From a virus: DNA of 61,751 nt. Where the stretch lies: positions 1 through 61,751 of IMG/VR virus record IMGVR_UViG_3300009149_010511; one strand, written 5' to 3'. A model generated the notes under the pieces. That model ran no database searches. It was given only the letters and a program-made list of their open reading frames with translations, and was not told the DNA's origin. Positions 8,157 through 17,774 of this stretch are shown piece after piece. The first letter of the stretch is position 1, and each line of letters starts with the position of its first letter. The position numbers and the translations under genes are program-made.

Positions 8157-9872
8157 ATGGCTAGTAATGTTATCAGCCCTGGCGTATATAGGCGGATAAT
8201 CGACCTCTCTACTTTTGTAGATTCCGTGCCTAGCACAATTGCGTTCATTTGTTTTCTGTCAGAAAAAGGTGAAGACAATGTTCTCAAGTTTGTTAGTTCA
8301 CAAGAAGAGTTGATCACTAAAAATGGTCAGCCTAACATCAACAGGTATGGACAAGGTCTGTATAATGCAGATCAGTTCCTACAGAGGTCACAGTCCCTTT
8401 ACTACGTTAGAGTAACTGCACCAGACGCATGTTTTGCTAACGTGTTTGTAACACTTGCTAACTCAGTGGATGACAAGTTCACAACAACATCACATGCAGA
8501 TGTTGAAACTGTTTCCGAGTTAGAAACAATTCTTGCAAGCACAACAGGAGATCCGAACTTTATTGCTTTTTACGGTGTTGGAAGAGGCACGTATTACAAC
8601 ACGACAGCAGTAACCTTAACACCTTCTTCAAGTCTTGCTGGACTAGACACTTATGTGATCGACATCTGGGAAGAAGATCTGACAGGTGATATGGTTATTA
8701 TTGAGTCGTTTGTTGGCTCTCTCAATCCGGATCAGCAGTACAATGGCAGATCCATTTATATCGAAGACATCGTTAACACTTATTCAAACATCTTGAATTG
8801 TCGTGTTAATGTTGCCAACATGACTGAATACCTCAGTTTTAAAGCGTTTGCTGATGCAGGAAATCCAGCAGGATACACAGGACCTATTACTTTCTGGTAT
8901 ACCGTTGGACCTCCAGTTCAGTATACAAAGATTTCTGATCCTTTCAGTGCTTACATTTTACTTGCTGGTGGATTTGATTCAGACATGTACAATGTAGACG
9001 GAACAGTTAACTGGGTAGCCGCTGAGCAATACTTAGCTCAGGCTTATCTTGGTGATCTTCCTTACTACGATCCATCCGTAGGTGATACCGACAGAACTTT
9101 CTTTACAGTTGTATTTGATGCAGACTATCCAGACGGAGTTAAAGACTCTATCAAAGCTCTGTGTGAAACACGTGAAGACTGTGTTGCTATTATGGACAAT
9201 GGTTTCCACACTGGTCCTAATGGTATTCAGGCTGCTATTGATGATGCAGAAGGCGGAGGCGTTCATGATTTCAATAGCTGGTATGTCGCACTATACGAAA
9301 ATCATACACTTGTATACGACAGATATACAGGCAGAAGAATCTGGTTGTCTCCTTCCTATTGGATGAGTGCAATCATTCCTACTAACGATAGAGTAGCTGA
9401 ACCTTGGTTTGCTGCTGCAGGCTATAATAGAGCCGCTCTTAGTGGTATTAAAGAAGGCGCACTGTATCCAACTAAAGGAGATAGAGATAGGTTTTACGAA
9501 ATCCAATTGAATCCTATCGCTCTCTTGAAACCAGGTTGGGTTGTCTGGGGACAGCAAACCAAATGGGACAAACCGTCTGCCCTTAGAGATCTGAACATTG
9601 TAAGGTTGCTGCTTTACATAGATGCAGCTCTTAAACAGTTTGCATTGTTCTACATCTTTGAACAGAATGACTATTTCACATGGTCATCGTTCCAGGATAG
9701 AGTTATTACGTTCCTGGAAGACATCGTGGCAAGGCGCGGTCTGTTCTCATATCAGGTTAAAGTGTTCGCAACTGAATATGAATTGCAGACAAACTCTTTC
9801 CATGCTGACATTTGGCTGAAGGCAATCCCTACAGTTGAAAAGATCTTCCTCAATTATACAATCACGAAGTAA
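8157..9872 (+). CDS. contractile tail sheath protein
   Basis: This protein has 571 residues. The N terminus (VISPGVYRRIIDLS then STIAFICFLSEKGEDN) and the following block (QFLQRSQSLYYVRV) are typical of myovirus sheath proteins of the T4 gp18 type. The C-terminal region (LRDLNIVRLLLYIDAALKQF) matches the conserved sheath core with its R-x-L-x-I-x-x-x-x helix. It polymerises around the tail tube and contracts at infection. GGAGGAAAG precedes the ATG, and the next gene encodes the tube. At 571 residues it is slightly shorter than T4 gp18 (659). Confidence 0.9.
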   Translation: MASNVISPGVYRRIIDLSTFVDSVPSTIAFICFLSEKGEDNVLKFVSSQEELITKNGQPNINRYGQGLYNADQFLQRSQSLYYVRVTAPDACFANVFVTLANSVDDKFTTTSHADVETVSELETILASTTGDPNFIAFYGVGRGTYYNTTAVTLTPSSSLAGLDTYVIDIWEEDLTGDMVIIESFVGSLNPDQQYNGRSIYIEDIVNTYSNILNCRVNVANMTEYLSFKAFADAGNPAGYTGPITFWYTVGPPVQYTKISDPFSAYILLAGGFDSDMYNVDGTVNWVAAEQYLAQAYLGDLPYYDPSVGDTDRTFFTVVFDADYPDGVKDSIKALCETREDCVAIMDNGFHTGPNGIQAAIDDAEGGGVHDFNSWYVALYENHTLVYDRYTGRRIWLSPSYWMSAIIPTNDRVAEPWFAAAGYNRAALSGIKEGALYPTKGDRDRFYEIQLNPIALLKPGWVVWGQQTKWDKPSALRDLNIVRLLLYIDAALKQFALFYIFEQNDYFTWSSFQDRVITFLEDIVARRGLFSYQVKVFATEYELQTNSFHADIWLKAIPTVEKIFLNYTITK

Positions 9873-9886
9873 TTATACAGAGGCAC

Positions 9887-9904
9887 GGGCTGCTTCGGCA
9901 GCCC
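9887..9904 (+). promoter_or_regulatory. UUCG-capped hairpin between sheath and tube genes
   Basis: GGGCTGC-TTCG-GCAGCCC is a perfect 7-bp GC-rich stem closed by the very stable UUCG tetraloop. It is followed by AGCCTTTATC rather than a T-run, so it is a poor intrinsic terminator. It may protect or set the 3' end of the sheath mRNA or attenuate transcription into the tube gene. Confidence 0.7.
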
Positions 9905-9946
9905 AGCCTTTATCATCACTTAAATCTCTAAGGAGGAGTTTTAATT

Positions 9947-10642
9947 ATGCCAGCAAATCCAAATCCTTTTGCAGCACGAAGACTTAACAGGTTCTTTGGC
10001 GGCACAAATGCGCAAAGAGACCCTTATGTGTCTGGATTCTTTCTAATCCAGTTTAGATCACTACCACAAGACATGATACCAGATGATAGTGGAAAAATTC
10101 TAACCGCCGTATGTACTGCTGTTACTCTACCAGATTATTCACTAGACAAAGTTACAGTCAATGCACTTGGTGGACTGAAATTCCATGTTCCTGGAGCATT
10201 AACAATCGGTGAAACTTGTTCACTGACATTCACTGAGTATCAGTATTTGCCAGTATTCAATACTATCCGTGATTGGTCACATGCTATTAGGAATAACATT
10301 CTTGGTTTCTCCAACCATGATTCATTAGTAGGCACTGACGCTTATGTACAGAACAAGTACAAAGCTGGTTTGCTTGTTGCTTACTGTAGACCAAACATGC
10401 AGGAAGTTGAATTCTATGCTTATCTATCAGGTGTATGGCCTCTCAAGGTTCCTACAGATGGTCTTAATGCTGAAATCGCAACAGTAGAAAAGAAAGATCT
10501 TACTGTTGACTTCTCAGTTGATCTTCTTCACCTTGATGAATGGGTCAAACAAGAATGCCAGAATATGGTTGATGACATCCGTGGCTCAGACATCAACAAT
10601 ATTATTAATCTTGACAACTTCACTATCGGTGGACAGAGCTAG
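9947..10642 (+). CDS. tail tube protein
   Basis: This protein has 231 residues and directly follows the sheath. It shows the gp19-like order: an N-terminal DPYVSGFFLIQF strand, AVCTAVTLPDYSLD, a GLKFHVPG turn, then a long strand region with LSGVWPLKVP. Tube proteins stack as hexameric rings that form the channel for DNA. AAGGAGGAG precedes the ATG. The TAG is followed nine bases later by the baseplate gene. The call rests on position, length and overall pattern. Confidence 0.8.
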   Translation: MPANPNPFAARRLNRFFGGTNAQRDPYVSGFFLIQFRSLPQDMIPDDSGKILTAVCTAVTLPDYSLDKVTVNALGGLKFHVPGALTIGETCSLTFTEYQYLPVFNTIRDWSHAIRNNILGFSNHDSLVGTDAYVQNKYKAGLLVAYCRPNMQEVEFYAYLSGVWPLKVPTDGLNAEIATVEKKDLTVDFSVDLLHLDEWVKQECQNMVDDIRGSDINNIINLDNFTIGGQS

Positions 10643-10651
10643 GAATAACCA

Positions 10652-12994
10652 ATGGCAATACTTAAAGAACGATTTCCCATTGAGTATGATGAGTTACGTG
10701 ACGAGTTAAAATCTTTAATAGAAGAAAAGTTTCAAACAGAGAACCCGGATGTTTATGAGTCCGGGTTCATTGCTTTCTTTACTGATGCATTAGCTACCGC
10801 ATCATTAGATTCACTTTTCTACTCATCTATGACTTATAAGGAAGCATTTCTTTCTCAGGCTGTACTGCCCGAATCTGTATTGAATATTGCACAGCAACTT
10901 TCTTACAATGTTCCTAATGCAATACCGTCTGAAGTTGATATTTTAATCTCAGTGCCTTTCGCTAAAAATGGCGTTAGGCTCTGGGATTATATCCAATTTA
11001 CATTTCCTAAGTGGACTAGGTTTTCAGCCTCGTCTTTACCTTTTCTACTTCCGTATGATGTAATCTTTAATTTCAATTATGACCCTGATGCTTTTGTAAA
11101 CAATTTATACAAGCAAACGGATACGGCTATCTCAAAGATTCCTTTTGAATTCAGCACAGTAGAGCCAGATCCAGTTGGACGACCTGGAGAGACTGATACT
11201 TACTTACAGTTCCTAGTAACAGGCGAACAGTATAACATAGAGGAATATACTTTTACAGCACCTAGACCAGAACCACTTAGGTTTAATACTATAGAAGTTG
11301 GTTTCTCTGATCAAGTATACAAAACAGAAGTATATATAAGACCTCCAAACGATGGTGCTGAATATGAATTATGGACAGAAGTTGATAATGTGTTTCAACT
11401 TAATTATGGAGAAAAAGGATACGCAACTAGCGTATTTCAAGATAAGGTAGTTTTCACTTTCGGTAATGGTATCTACGGACGCATTCCTCTTACAGAGTCT
11501 AGCATATTAATTAAGGTATTCGAGACTAAAGGTAAAGAAGGCAAAGTCGTTGCAGGTACAGTTACTACTGCACCTAGAATTTATAATGATGCTCCTACAG
11601 GCGGCATTGTAACTATGTATGTTTCTAATCCTAGAGTTTCTACTGATGGACAGAATAGAGAGACTATAGAGCAGACTAGAAGAAATGCTAGAGATTACGC
11701 ACGCGCTGTAAATGGTTTAGTATCAGAAAGAAACTATGAAAATTTAGGAGCTGTACTTCAGATACCTTTACAGGACTCAATGGCTATTATAAAAAGATCA
11801 GACATTCATTCAAATGAGATCTTTACTTATATAGCAACTAAGTTTTCTGATACTGAATTAGTTCCTAGTAGGTCAGATGTCGTAACCTTTGATAACTTAG
11901 TTCTGCAACCTATTACGAAGGACGGCTACACTTTCCGTTGCCCCTTCGAGATCTATCCTAACATTGCTTCAAATTCATTGGATTACAGGTATGTGGCTAA
12001 AAGTTTAACAGGCAATGTTGACTTAATCGCAACAACTGAAGAAGCAAAGAACCATGCAGCAGTATTAACTGGTTATGTAGCCACCTATGATTCCGTAGCA
12101 AGAACCTTTACATTAAAGATCCCTTACAACTATGTAAAACTTGATAGTGAAGGAAATGATGATCCAACATATCCACCTAAGCTACGACTGTATGGACAAA
12201 TGGGATTACATTCTTACGTATTTAATAATGACACAGGTAACAGATTGTTTGATGTTATTATTGATCGTGATGATGTTGAAGACGGTCTAACAACTATTAC
12301 AGTTGACTTTAAGTATTATGATGATTCAGTTCCTACTGAGAAACTTCTTAGAACATATAAGATGAATTTCATCTTAGTTCAGAATTTAGACTCACTGATT
12401 GCAAGCCCTACAAAAGACCTAGGCGGCAACATTATAGAAGCGTATGATGTTCCTTTAATCGAAGAAAGTTTTTATCTTTCTAACTTGCAGTGGCTTGATA
12501 TAAACATGCTGCAGCAAATGGCTATGTTTGCTGATGTTGTCGTTAGGTATCGTATTATGACTGACCAAGTGTATTTAAAGTTTGCTAATACTATCGGTAA
12601 AGTTCATAACATCGAATATAACGATACTAATCCAAATGCTGTTAAGACGTATGTATCACCTAACTTTCCTCTACCTATAGAAATTAGTATGCGTGTTTAT
12701 ATTAAAGAACAAAACAACGCGCAAGCTGATGTCGTTATTAGAGAAGTTAAGGAAGCTATTTATGAATACTTTAAGCCTAAGTTTGGTTTCGAAGTAAACA
12801 TTTATAAATCAGAAATAACCAAAGTTGCACAAAATGTTGATAACGTTGAATTTGTTGAACTTATTGAGCCTTATGATAGTATAGTTTATGACTACTATAG
12901 AAAAGACTTAACTAAGCAACAGCTAATTGAATTCACTCCTGAGTTTACTTGGTTCAACGAAAGCAATATACAAATTGAAATTATAGTAGACTAA
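10652..12994 (+). CDS. baseplate wedge protein, gp6/J-like
   Basis: This protein has 780 residues. The central region (NARDYARAVNGLVSERNYEN) carries the signature of the baseplate J/gp6 family, in which R-A-x-x-x-x-S-x-x-x-Y-E introduces the core domain. The N terminus (FPIEYDELRDELKSLIEEKF, then DVYESGFIAFF) and the C-terminal region (VYIKEQNNAQADVVIREVKE) also fit T4 gp6-like wedge proteins. It would form the inner baseplate ring around the tube, with the gp25-like protein at 38243. The two genes are about 25 kb apart, unlike the compact T4 arrangement. Confidence 0.8.
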   Translation: MAILKERFPIEYDELRDELKSLIEEKFQTENPDVYESGFIAFFTDALATASLDSLFYSSMTYKEAFLSQAVLPESVLNIAQQLSYNVPNAIPSEVDILISVPFAKNGVRLWDYIQFTFPKWTRFSASSLPFLLPYDVIFNFNYDPDAFVNNLYKQTDTAISKIPFEFSTVEPDPVGRPGETDTYLQFLVTGEQYNIEEYTFTAPRPEPLRFNTIEVGFSDQVYKTEVYIRPPNDGAEYELWTEVDNVFQLNYGEKGYATSVFQDKVVFTFGNGIYGRIPLTESSILIKVFETKGKEGKVVAGTVTTAPRIYNDAPTGGIVTMYVSNPRVSTDGQNRETIEQTRRNARDYARAVNGLVSERNYENLGAVLQIPLQDSMAIIKRSDIHSNEIFTYIATKFSDTELVPSRSDVVTFDNLVLQPITKDGYTFRCPFEIYPNIASNSLDYRYVAKSLTGNVDLIATTEEAKNHAAVLTGYVATYDSVARTFTLKIPYNYVKLDSEGNDDPTYPPKLRLYGQMGLHSYVFNNDTGNRLFDVIIDRDDVEDGLTTITVDFKYYDDSVPTEKLLRTYKMNFILVQNLDSLIASPTKDLGGNIIEAYDVPLIEESFYLSNLQWLDINMLQQMAMFADVVVRYRIMTDQVYLKFANTIGKVHNIEYNDTNPNAVKTYVSPNFPLPIEISMRVYIKEQNNAQADVVIREVKEAIYEYFKPKFGFEVNIYKSEITKVAQNVDNVEFVELIEPYDSIVYDYYRKDLTKQQLIEFTPEFTWFNESNIQIEIIVD

Positions 12995-13009
12995 ATTAGG
13001 AGTTATTAA

Positions 13010-13576
13010 ATGGCAGTCAATCCTTTCCTGTTACACCTTGCCTCAGATATTCCTGTGATAGTTTACACTTTAACAGACAAGGTTATAAAGCCTACTATTA
13101 AAGACAAGAAACGTTTAGTTAAAATCGATGAGGTTTTATCTGAGTTAAGACTAGCTTCTTCTATTTCTGTTATGGAAAGATTAAATCATGCTACTAATAA
13201 AGACTTTTATGAGTTCATGAAAACTTTCTATGACGTTACTACTTTTGAGAAATGGGAAAAAGAAGTAATGGGTTACTACATGTACTTTGTAAGAGAGGAT
13301 GGACCTTTAGTGTTAGGTACTTACATTACATATCTACTACTCTTAGACAAAAGAGTCATATCAAGTAGACTGAAAAAAGATTTCAAAGCAACAATGGAAA
13401 AGTTTGTTGATAGCATTCAGAAGGATCTGCTTAAAGATGAAGTTCGCATTGCTAAACGAATGGACGTAGCGGGCAAACGTATTATTTCTAAAACTTTAGC
13501 AGTTAAGAAAATTACCTTAGAACAACTAGCAGATACAGAAAGATTAGCAGAATTCGTAACAGACGTTTTTAAATAA
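13010..13576 (+). CDS. unknown tail-cluster protein
   Basis: This 188-residue protein is mainly helical and charged (PTIKDKKRLVKIDEVLSELR). No motif is recognised. AGGAG precedes the ATG and it lies between the baseplate wedge gene and another unknown gene, all in one direction with gaps of about 11-15 bases. A baseplate or tail-assembly role is inferred from position only. Confidence 0.55.
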   Translation: MAVNPFLLHLASDIPVIVYTLTDKVIKPTIKDKKRLVKIDEVLSELRLASSISVMERLNHATNKDFYEFMKTFYDVTTFEKWEKEVMGYYMYFVREDGPLVLGTYITYLLLLDKRVISSRLKKDFKATMEKFVDSIQKDLLKDEVRIAKRMDVAGKRIISKTLAVKKITLEQLADTERLAEFVTDVFK

Positions 13577-13587
13577 AAGGAGTAAGC

Positions 13588-14085
13588 ATGAAGCGCACAA
13601 ATCTAGAACAAATATTTGATGCTATCAACGAAAAAGCGGTGTTTTTCTCTAACCTACTAAAGACACAAAAAATGTCTGAAGAATATGAGAAACTTAGAAA
13701 CTTGTATGTAGCTAACCAGAAAGCAGGAATTCTTGACTATGCACAGGATGTTATGAATTCTTATGAAAGACTTGCTACTGGTAAAGAAGTTCCTCCGCGT
13801 AAGCTTGCAATGGTTGCTAGTTGTATAAACAACTATAGAAACTTTGCACCATTCCAGGAATTGACTGATGAAAATTTTGAAAACTCAGAACAGCTACTTA
13901 AGTTTCTGCTTTCTTTTCAGTTCCAGGGCGTAGACAAGAAACGCATACTTGTGTACGGTATTCCTATATTAATGTTAGATAGGCTTGCTACATTGGTTAA
14001 AAGATATGAAACACCTGGACTACAGCTTAAGCTTTTTAAACTGTGTGTAGGTGGTGATATATCGCCTCCAGCATTAATGAGCTGA
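13588..14085 (+). CDS. unknown tail-cluster protein
   Basis: This 165-residue helical protein (FDAINEKAVFFSNLLKTQKM, YAQDVMNSYERLATGKEVPP) has no recognised fold. AAGGAG lies before the ATG. It is followed seven bases later by a membrane-anchored protein. No TM or signal peptide is seen. Confidence 0.55.
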   Translation: MKRTNLEQIFDAINEKAVFFSNLLKTQKMSEEYEKLRNLYVANQKAGILDYAQDVMNSYERLATGKEVPPRKLAMVASCINNYRNFAPFQELTDENFENSEQLLKFLLSFQFQGVDKKRILVYGIPILMLDRLATLVKRYETPGLQLKLFKLCVGGDISPPALMS

Positions 14086-14092
14086 GGATAAT

Positions 14093-15544
14093 ATGCCAAC
14101 TAAAGAACAACTAGAAAACGAGAAGCTTAAGAAAGCTTTAAACGCAGAAAAAGCTGCTCGCAAGGAAGCGGAAGCTGCTGCGCAAATGTATGGCGGAAAG
14201 GAATACAATCCTCAAAGCCAAGACATGCAGGAAGCTCTTAATAAGTTTGCACTGTCCGATATAAAGGTTTTAAATCCTAAACTCGCTGCAACTATTATTC
14301 AAGTTGCTAAAACAGATCAAACAACAGATGTTGCTAGGAAAGCAAAAGCTGTGTTAAGAGCGCTTCCTATGGTTATTGCTGCTGAGTTGTCTAAAGGTGT
14401 ATCAGCTGATGATACTGATATTTATCTTAGAACGTATATACTTTATAAAACAATGATTGACTTAGAGATGTTCCGTAAAGGACAGAACTGGGAAAAGTTA
14501 ATCCTTCCTGCAATGAAAGAAATCAGAGAGCATAAAGATAACGCGTGGGGTGGGAACAAAGCTACTTATAAAGTTAAAGTAGAGAACGCTATTTTAACTA
14601 AAGCTTTACAAGAAGAAACTAAGACTAGATCTGCTGATGAGTTTTATGGTGGATCTAAGAATGATTTCTTTGAAAAACTTGTAGCAGAGCTTTCAGATGA
14701 GAATAAGCACATTATGCAGAACTTTTTTGCTCCGGGAGCAACTCCTGCGTTAGACGATGTTAAAACAGTTGGTCAAGTTAAGTCAAAATATAACAAGATT
14801 AAAGGTGAAACTAAAAACAAAATAAGTGAGATACAATCAAAACCAAAAGAAGTATCTGAAGAAAAGGTTGTAGATCAACTAGAAACTGTACAGACTGAAA
14901 TTAACGCTAAGGTTAGAGAACTCCAAGAGGACGTAGATGCAGCAGAGAAAGAAGCTACTAATAAAATTAATAAGCTTCTTAAGCTTAAAGATAGAACATT
15001 AGCTGGAGTACTGGCTGATGTTGCAACTGACTCTTATGAAGAGACTTGGATGCGTGTTCAGAATTTTGTTAATGAAGTAATTAAACAGACAAAGATCAAA
15101 CCTGGTATGTTAATGGGATTGGTTGAGTCTTTTAAGTTTAAAAAGAAATTCAGAGACGCTAAAGAAAAAGCTAAAGGGTTCGTTAAGAACACTATAGCTA
15201 AGATGAAGAAGCGTTGGTCTGAGTTCAGTACTAAGAAGAAGGCATTAGTAGTTGTTACTTCTATTATATTCGCTTGTGTTGTTATAGGTCTTACCTACTA
15301 CATGATTTATAAAAATAAAATGAAAGCTGTAGTAGGCGATAAGGCTGTTGAGAAGATGGGCGAGAGTTTAATGGAAGCAAAAGATGTGCATGTAGGCTGG
15401 ACTATAACAGTCGTACTAGGTTTTGTTCTTTTGCTAGCTACTGTAATCAAGTTAGCCATCGATGCATTCAAAGATAAACGATATGTTGAAGGAATAGCCG
15501 AATCGGGTTTCGCTATCCTTTTAGTAATGTTCATATTTAGGTAG
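14093..15544 (+). CDS. membrane-anchored protein, C-terminal three-TM family
   Basis: This protein has 483 residues. The N terminus is a charged coiled coil (LENEKLKKALNAEKAARKEA); residues 225-320 form a second coiled-coil stretch. A strongly basic helix (KEKAKGFVKNTIAKMKKRW) precedes TM1 at about 384-406, which ends YKNKMK, then GESLMEAKD, TM2 at about 430-452 and TM3 at about 464-482. The GES-L motif after TM1 corresponds to TES-L/AES-V in the proteins at 2757 and 1222. It is embedded in the tail cluster, which supports a virion-related role for the family. Confidence 0.7.
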   Translation: MPTKEQLENEKLKKALNAEKAARKEAEAAAQMYGGKEYNPQSQDMQEALNKFALSDIKVLNPKLAATIIQVAKTDQTTDVARKAKAVLRALPMVIAAELSKGVSADDTDIYLRTYILYKTMIDLEMFRKGQNWEKLILPAMKEIREHKDNAWGGNKATYKVKVENAILTKALQEETKTRSADEFYGGSKNDFFEKLVAELSDENKHIMQNFFAPGATPALDDVKTVGQVKSKYNKIKGETKNKISEIQSKPKEVSEEKVVDQLETVQTEINAKVRELQEDVDAAEKEATNKINKLLKLKDRTLAGVLADVATDSYEETWMRVQNFVNEVIKQTKIKPGMLMGLVESFKFKKKFRDAKEKAKGFVKNTIAKMKKRWSEFSTKKKALVVVTSIIFACVVIGLTYYMIYKNKMKAVVGDKAVEKMGESLMEAKDVHVGWTITVVLGFVLLLATVIKLAIDAFKDKRYVEGIAESGFAILLVMFIFR

Positions 15545-15551
15545 AGGTTTA

Positions 15552-15571
15552 AAGAGTTACTATAAACTCTT
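15552..15571 (+). promoter_or_regulatory. weak hairpin between membrane-protein genes
   Basis: AAGAGTT and AACTCTT form a 7-bp inverted repeat with a 6-base loop, followed by ATTTATAAAAATAA. It could be a weak terminator or a processing hairpin. Confidence 0.3.
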
Positions 15572-15600
15572 ATTTATAAAAATAATAAAGGAGTAACACA

Positions 15601-16380
15601 ATGAAGTTCAAAGAAACTACCGACAAGTTTGTAAACATACTAAAGAACTTGGGTAAGAAAGACAATGAAGCCGCTAAAAAGGGTGCAGAAGAGTTAGGTA
15701 TTCAGGATGACTTATTTGAAGGATCGCCTGAAGAAGCTGCTGAAAAGCTTTCTATGTCAGCAAAAATTAAAGAGACTGTTTCTAAGTTTCAAAATGCTGT
15801 TAACGAAAATGAGATGATTAAAAAAGCTAAAGAGATTGTGGAAACAAAATTCAGGCCGCAGATTACTAAAATCACTGTAGCAATAAAGAAACATTTCCCT
15901 AATAAAAAGTTTCTTGCTATAGCTATATCTTTACTCGTTATAGGATTCTCAATGTTTCTTTATTTCAAAGCTAGGTCTCAGAAGAAAGGCGAAGCATCGC
16001 AGGAATGTATGGAAACTATGCTTACTGAGGGTATATTTGCAGACATAGACAAAAGTGTTGACAGCTTCAGTGCAGATATGGACATGGACGGAACAGCGTC
16101 TGCAGTAAAGAAGATTACAAAAATAGCAACTGTAGTAGGTCCTATATTAATAGTTATTCTGGTAGGCGCTATAGCCGCAGGACTCTACTATATGGTAACA
16201 ACAGGTGAAATCTTAAAAGGCATAGGAATAATTACAGTAGCTGTATTTGTTTTCGCAGCAATTATCGTTGGTGGCGCTTTTATAGCCTTGTTAACTATGA
16301 AGAAAGGTATAGAGAAAGATGTTGATGCAGAAATGGCTAAAAATGCAGAACCAGCAGAACCAGTAGGTGCGCCTGCATAA
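15601..16380 (+). CDS. membrane-anchored protein, C-terminal three-TM family
   Basis: This protein has 259 residues. A charged N-terminal half leads to FRPQITKITVAIKKHFPNKK and TM1 at about 104-122 (FLAIAISLLVIGFSMFLYFK). That segment closely resembles NKKFLAIAGAVILFGIALII in the protein at 18757, so these two are recent paralogs. Two long hydrophobic segments follow at about 176-200 and 208-232, and the C terminus is Ala/Pro/Glu rich. AAAGGAG precedes the ATG. No catalytic motif is seen. Confidence 0.7.
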   Translation: MKFKETTDKFVNILKNLGKKDNEAAKKGAEELGIQDDLFEGSPEEAAEKLSMSAKIKETVSKFQNAVNENEMIKKAKEIVETKFRPQITKITVAIKKHFPNKKFLAIAISLLVIGFSMFLYFKARSQKKGEASQECMETMLTEGIFADIDKSVDSFSADMDMDGTASAVKKITKIATVVGPILIVILVGAIAAGLYYMVTTGEILKGIGIITVAVFVFAAIIVGGAFIALLTMKKGIEKDVDAEMAKNAEPAEPVGAPA

Positions 16381-16383
16381 ACT

Positions 16384-16402
16384 AACTTCTATCAAAGAAG
16401 TT
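16384..16402 (+). terminator. possible weak terminator or hairpin
   Basis: AACTTCT and AGAAGTT form a 7-bp inverted repeat with the loop ATCAA, starting four bases after the upstream stop, followed by TCATCATAC. The stem is AT-rich and the T-run is missing, so partial termination or mRNA end protection is more likely than full termination. Confidence 0.35.
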
Positions 16403-16446
16403 TCATCATACATTAATAAGTTCGTAATACCAAGGAGGTATACACA

Positions 16447-16830
16447 ATGGAATTCTTGAACAAGTTATTTGAGTTCTTGCTAAGACCTGAAGTTGTAGTT
16501 ATCGTCGGTGCTATTGTCGGTTTCGGTTTTGATGTTTGGAAGACAGCACCTAAGAGGGCACTACAAAGGGCGATTGAGTTGATTACTGATTACTCGCCAA
16601 TTATTTTTAATGCAGTAGAAGAAGCTGCGCGGGTTGCTAAACAAAAAGAAGGTGCCGATGTTGAGAAGATTGACAAAGCACTTTTATTTGAAGAGCACAT
16701 TAAACAACTACTTAAGCAGTATGGTGCTTTAGTAAATGATGAAGTCATTAAGTTTGCGCATGCAAATGCCAAGTCTATTAACTTTGCAAAGAGGCAGGAA
16801 GAGGCAGAAAATGCCAAACTACTGGGATAG
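16447..16830 (+). CDS. single-TM protein resembling LLH-type holins
   Basis: This protein has 127 residues. An N-terminal hydrophobic segment at about 14-28 (PEVVVIVGAIVGFGFDVW) is followed by a charged helical region (FNAVEEAARVAKQ ... KALLFEEHIKQLLKQYGALV). This order (one TM, then E-A-x-x-A, K-x-x-A and a C-terminal V-x-x-x-x-x-A-N-A helix) recalls phage holins of the LLH superfamily. That family call is inference. AAGGAGGTATACACA precedes the ATG, and the gene is followed directly by a strong terminator, so it ends a transcription unit. Confidence 0.45.
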   Translation: MEFLNKLFEFLLRPEVVVIVGAIVGFGFDVWKTAPKRALQRAIELITDYSPIIFNAVEEAARVAKQKEGADVEKIDKALLFEEHIKQLLKQYGALVNDEVIKFAHANAKSINFAKRQEEAENAKLLG

Positions 16831-16865
16831 TTAATCCCACAGGGTCCACACAACCCTAAAACCCT

Positions 16866-16900
16866 AAAGCTAGGATTGAGAAATCAGTCCTAGCTTTTTT
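16866..16900 (+). terminator. intrinsic terminator with GAAA tetraloop
   Basis: AAAGCTAGGATTGA and TCAGTCCTAGCTTT pair as a 14-bp stem (one G-U) closed by the tetraloop GAAA. The descending arm runs into TTTTTTATTTT. This is the clearest intrinsic terminator in the window and ends the tail cluster that begins near 7964. Confidence 0.9.
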
Positions 16901-16925
16901 ATTTTGGTAAAATGAGGAGTTATTC

Positions 16926-17774
16926 ATGTCCAAGTATGTGAAGAACGGGATATTAACCGAAGCTGCAATTACAGCACTAACCGAAGCGGCTACTTCTGCA
17001 AACTTCAAGAAGATTGCAGCTACGCATATAAACAATGTAAGAAATATTGAAGAGACTCTTTCTAAGCATGGTGTAAATGTTAAGCAGTTAAAGCAAGAAG
17101 CAAAACCGATGTCTAAGAAAATACTTGCTGAAATTAAAATTGCAAAAGGTACTGATCCTAAGTCTGCAAGCACAAAGGTTATGGACATGATAGAAAAAGA
17201 AGCTAGAGTCCTACAGAAAAAATTTGAAAAACAGATAAAGACTCCTTCAACAGAAGGCGGAGACACTCTAGCTATAAACTTAGCAAAGTCCTTAGGTTTA
17301 CTTTTGCTTGCTACAATAATACAGCAGTTCTGTATGGGATTTGTTGAAGGAATTTTTAAAGGTTTTCAACAAGAACGCGGTATTTCTATAAATGAGGATG
17401 ACAACAAACTTAAGTCAGTAATGTTAGTTTCTATTATTGTAGCTCCTTTAACAGAAGAGTTTGCTAAACGTATAGCAATTAAAGATGATTTTGGGTGGAC
17501 ATTTGGTTTTGTATTTACAGGTGTTGAAACTGCGGGAGCTATCCACAAAGGTGTAACCGCCTTCGGGGTGAAGGGTTCTAAGAACATATCAAGATTAGTT
17601 TTCCTAAGACTACTAGCAGTTGTTATGCACTTTACTACAATTTTTGTTCAGAAATTGTTTGGAAAAGATAGTAAAAATGGCTTTTACATAGCTGTATTGA
17701 TACACGCTGTTTATAATGCAACTGCTTTCTTATTTGGTAAGCAGATTGCAGGATTTCTGGGTGTAACAGATTAA
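16926..17774 (+). CDS. PrsW/CPBP-like intramembrane protease
   Basis: This protein has 282 residues. The first 110 are soluble and charged; the rest is a polytopic membrane domain. It shows the signature residues of PrsW-type glutamic intramembrane proteases: EE-x-x-x-R at E177-E178, FGFVFTGVE with E201, R-x-x-x-V-V-M-H with H235, and H-x-x-x-N at H260 and N264. CPBP proteases share the EE-x-x-x-R and H-x-x-x-N parts. Such enzymes cut TM proteins within the membrane. It is the first gene after the terminator, close to many membrane-anchored phage proteins that are obvious candidate substrates (inference). GAGGAG precedes the ATG. Confidence 0.75.
   Translation: MSKYVKNGILTEAAITALTEAATSANFKKIAATHINNVRNIEETLSKHGVNVKQLKQEAKPMSKKILAEIKIAKGTDPKSASTKVMDMIEKEARVLQKKFEKQIKTPSTEGGDTLAINLAKSLGLLLLATIIQQFCMGFVEGIFKGFQQERGISINEDDNKLKSVMLVSIIVAPLTEEFAKRIAIKDDFGWTFGFVFTGVETAGAIHKGVTAFGVKGSKNISRLVFLRLLAVVMHFTTIFVQKLFGKDSKNGFYIAVLIHAVYNATAFLFGKQIAGFLGVTD

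Noticed and set aside
16848-16867. Telomere-like AACCCTAAAACCCTAAA
   Set aside because: Only two short units beside an intrinsic terminator; too short to be a telomere or origin array.
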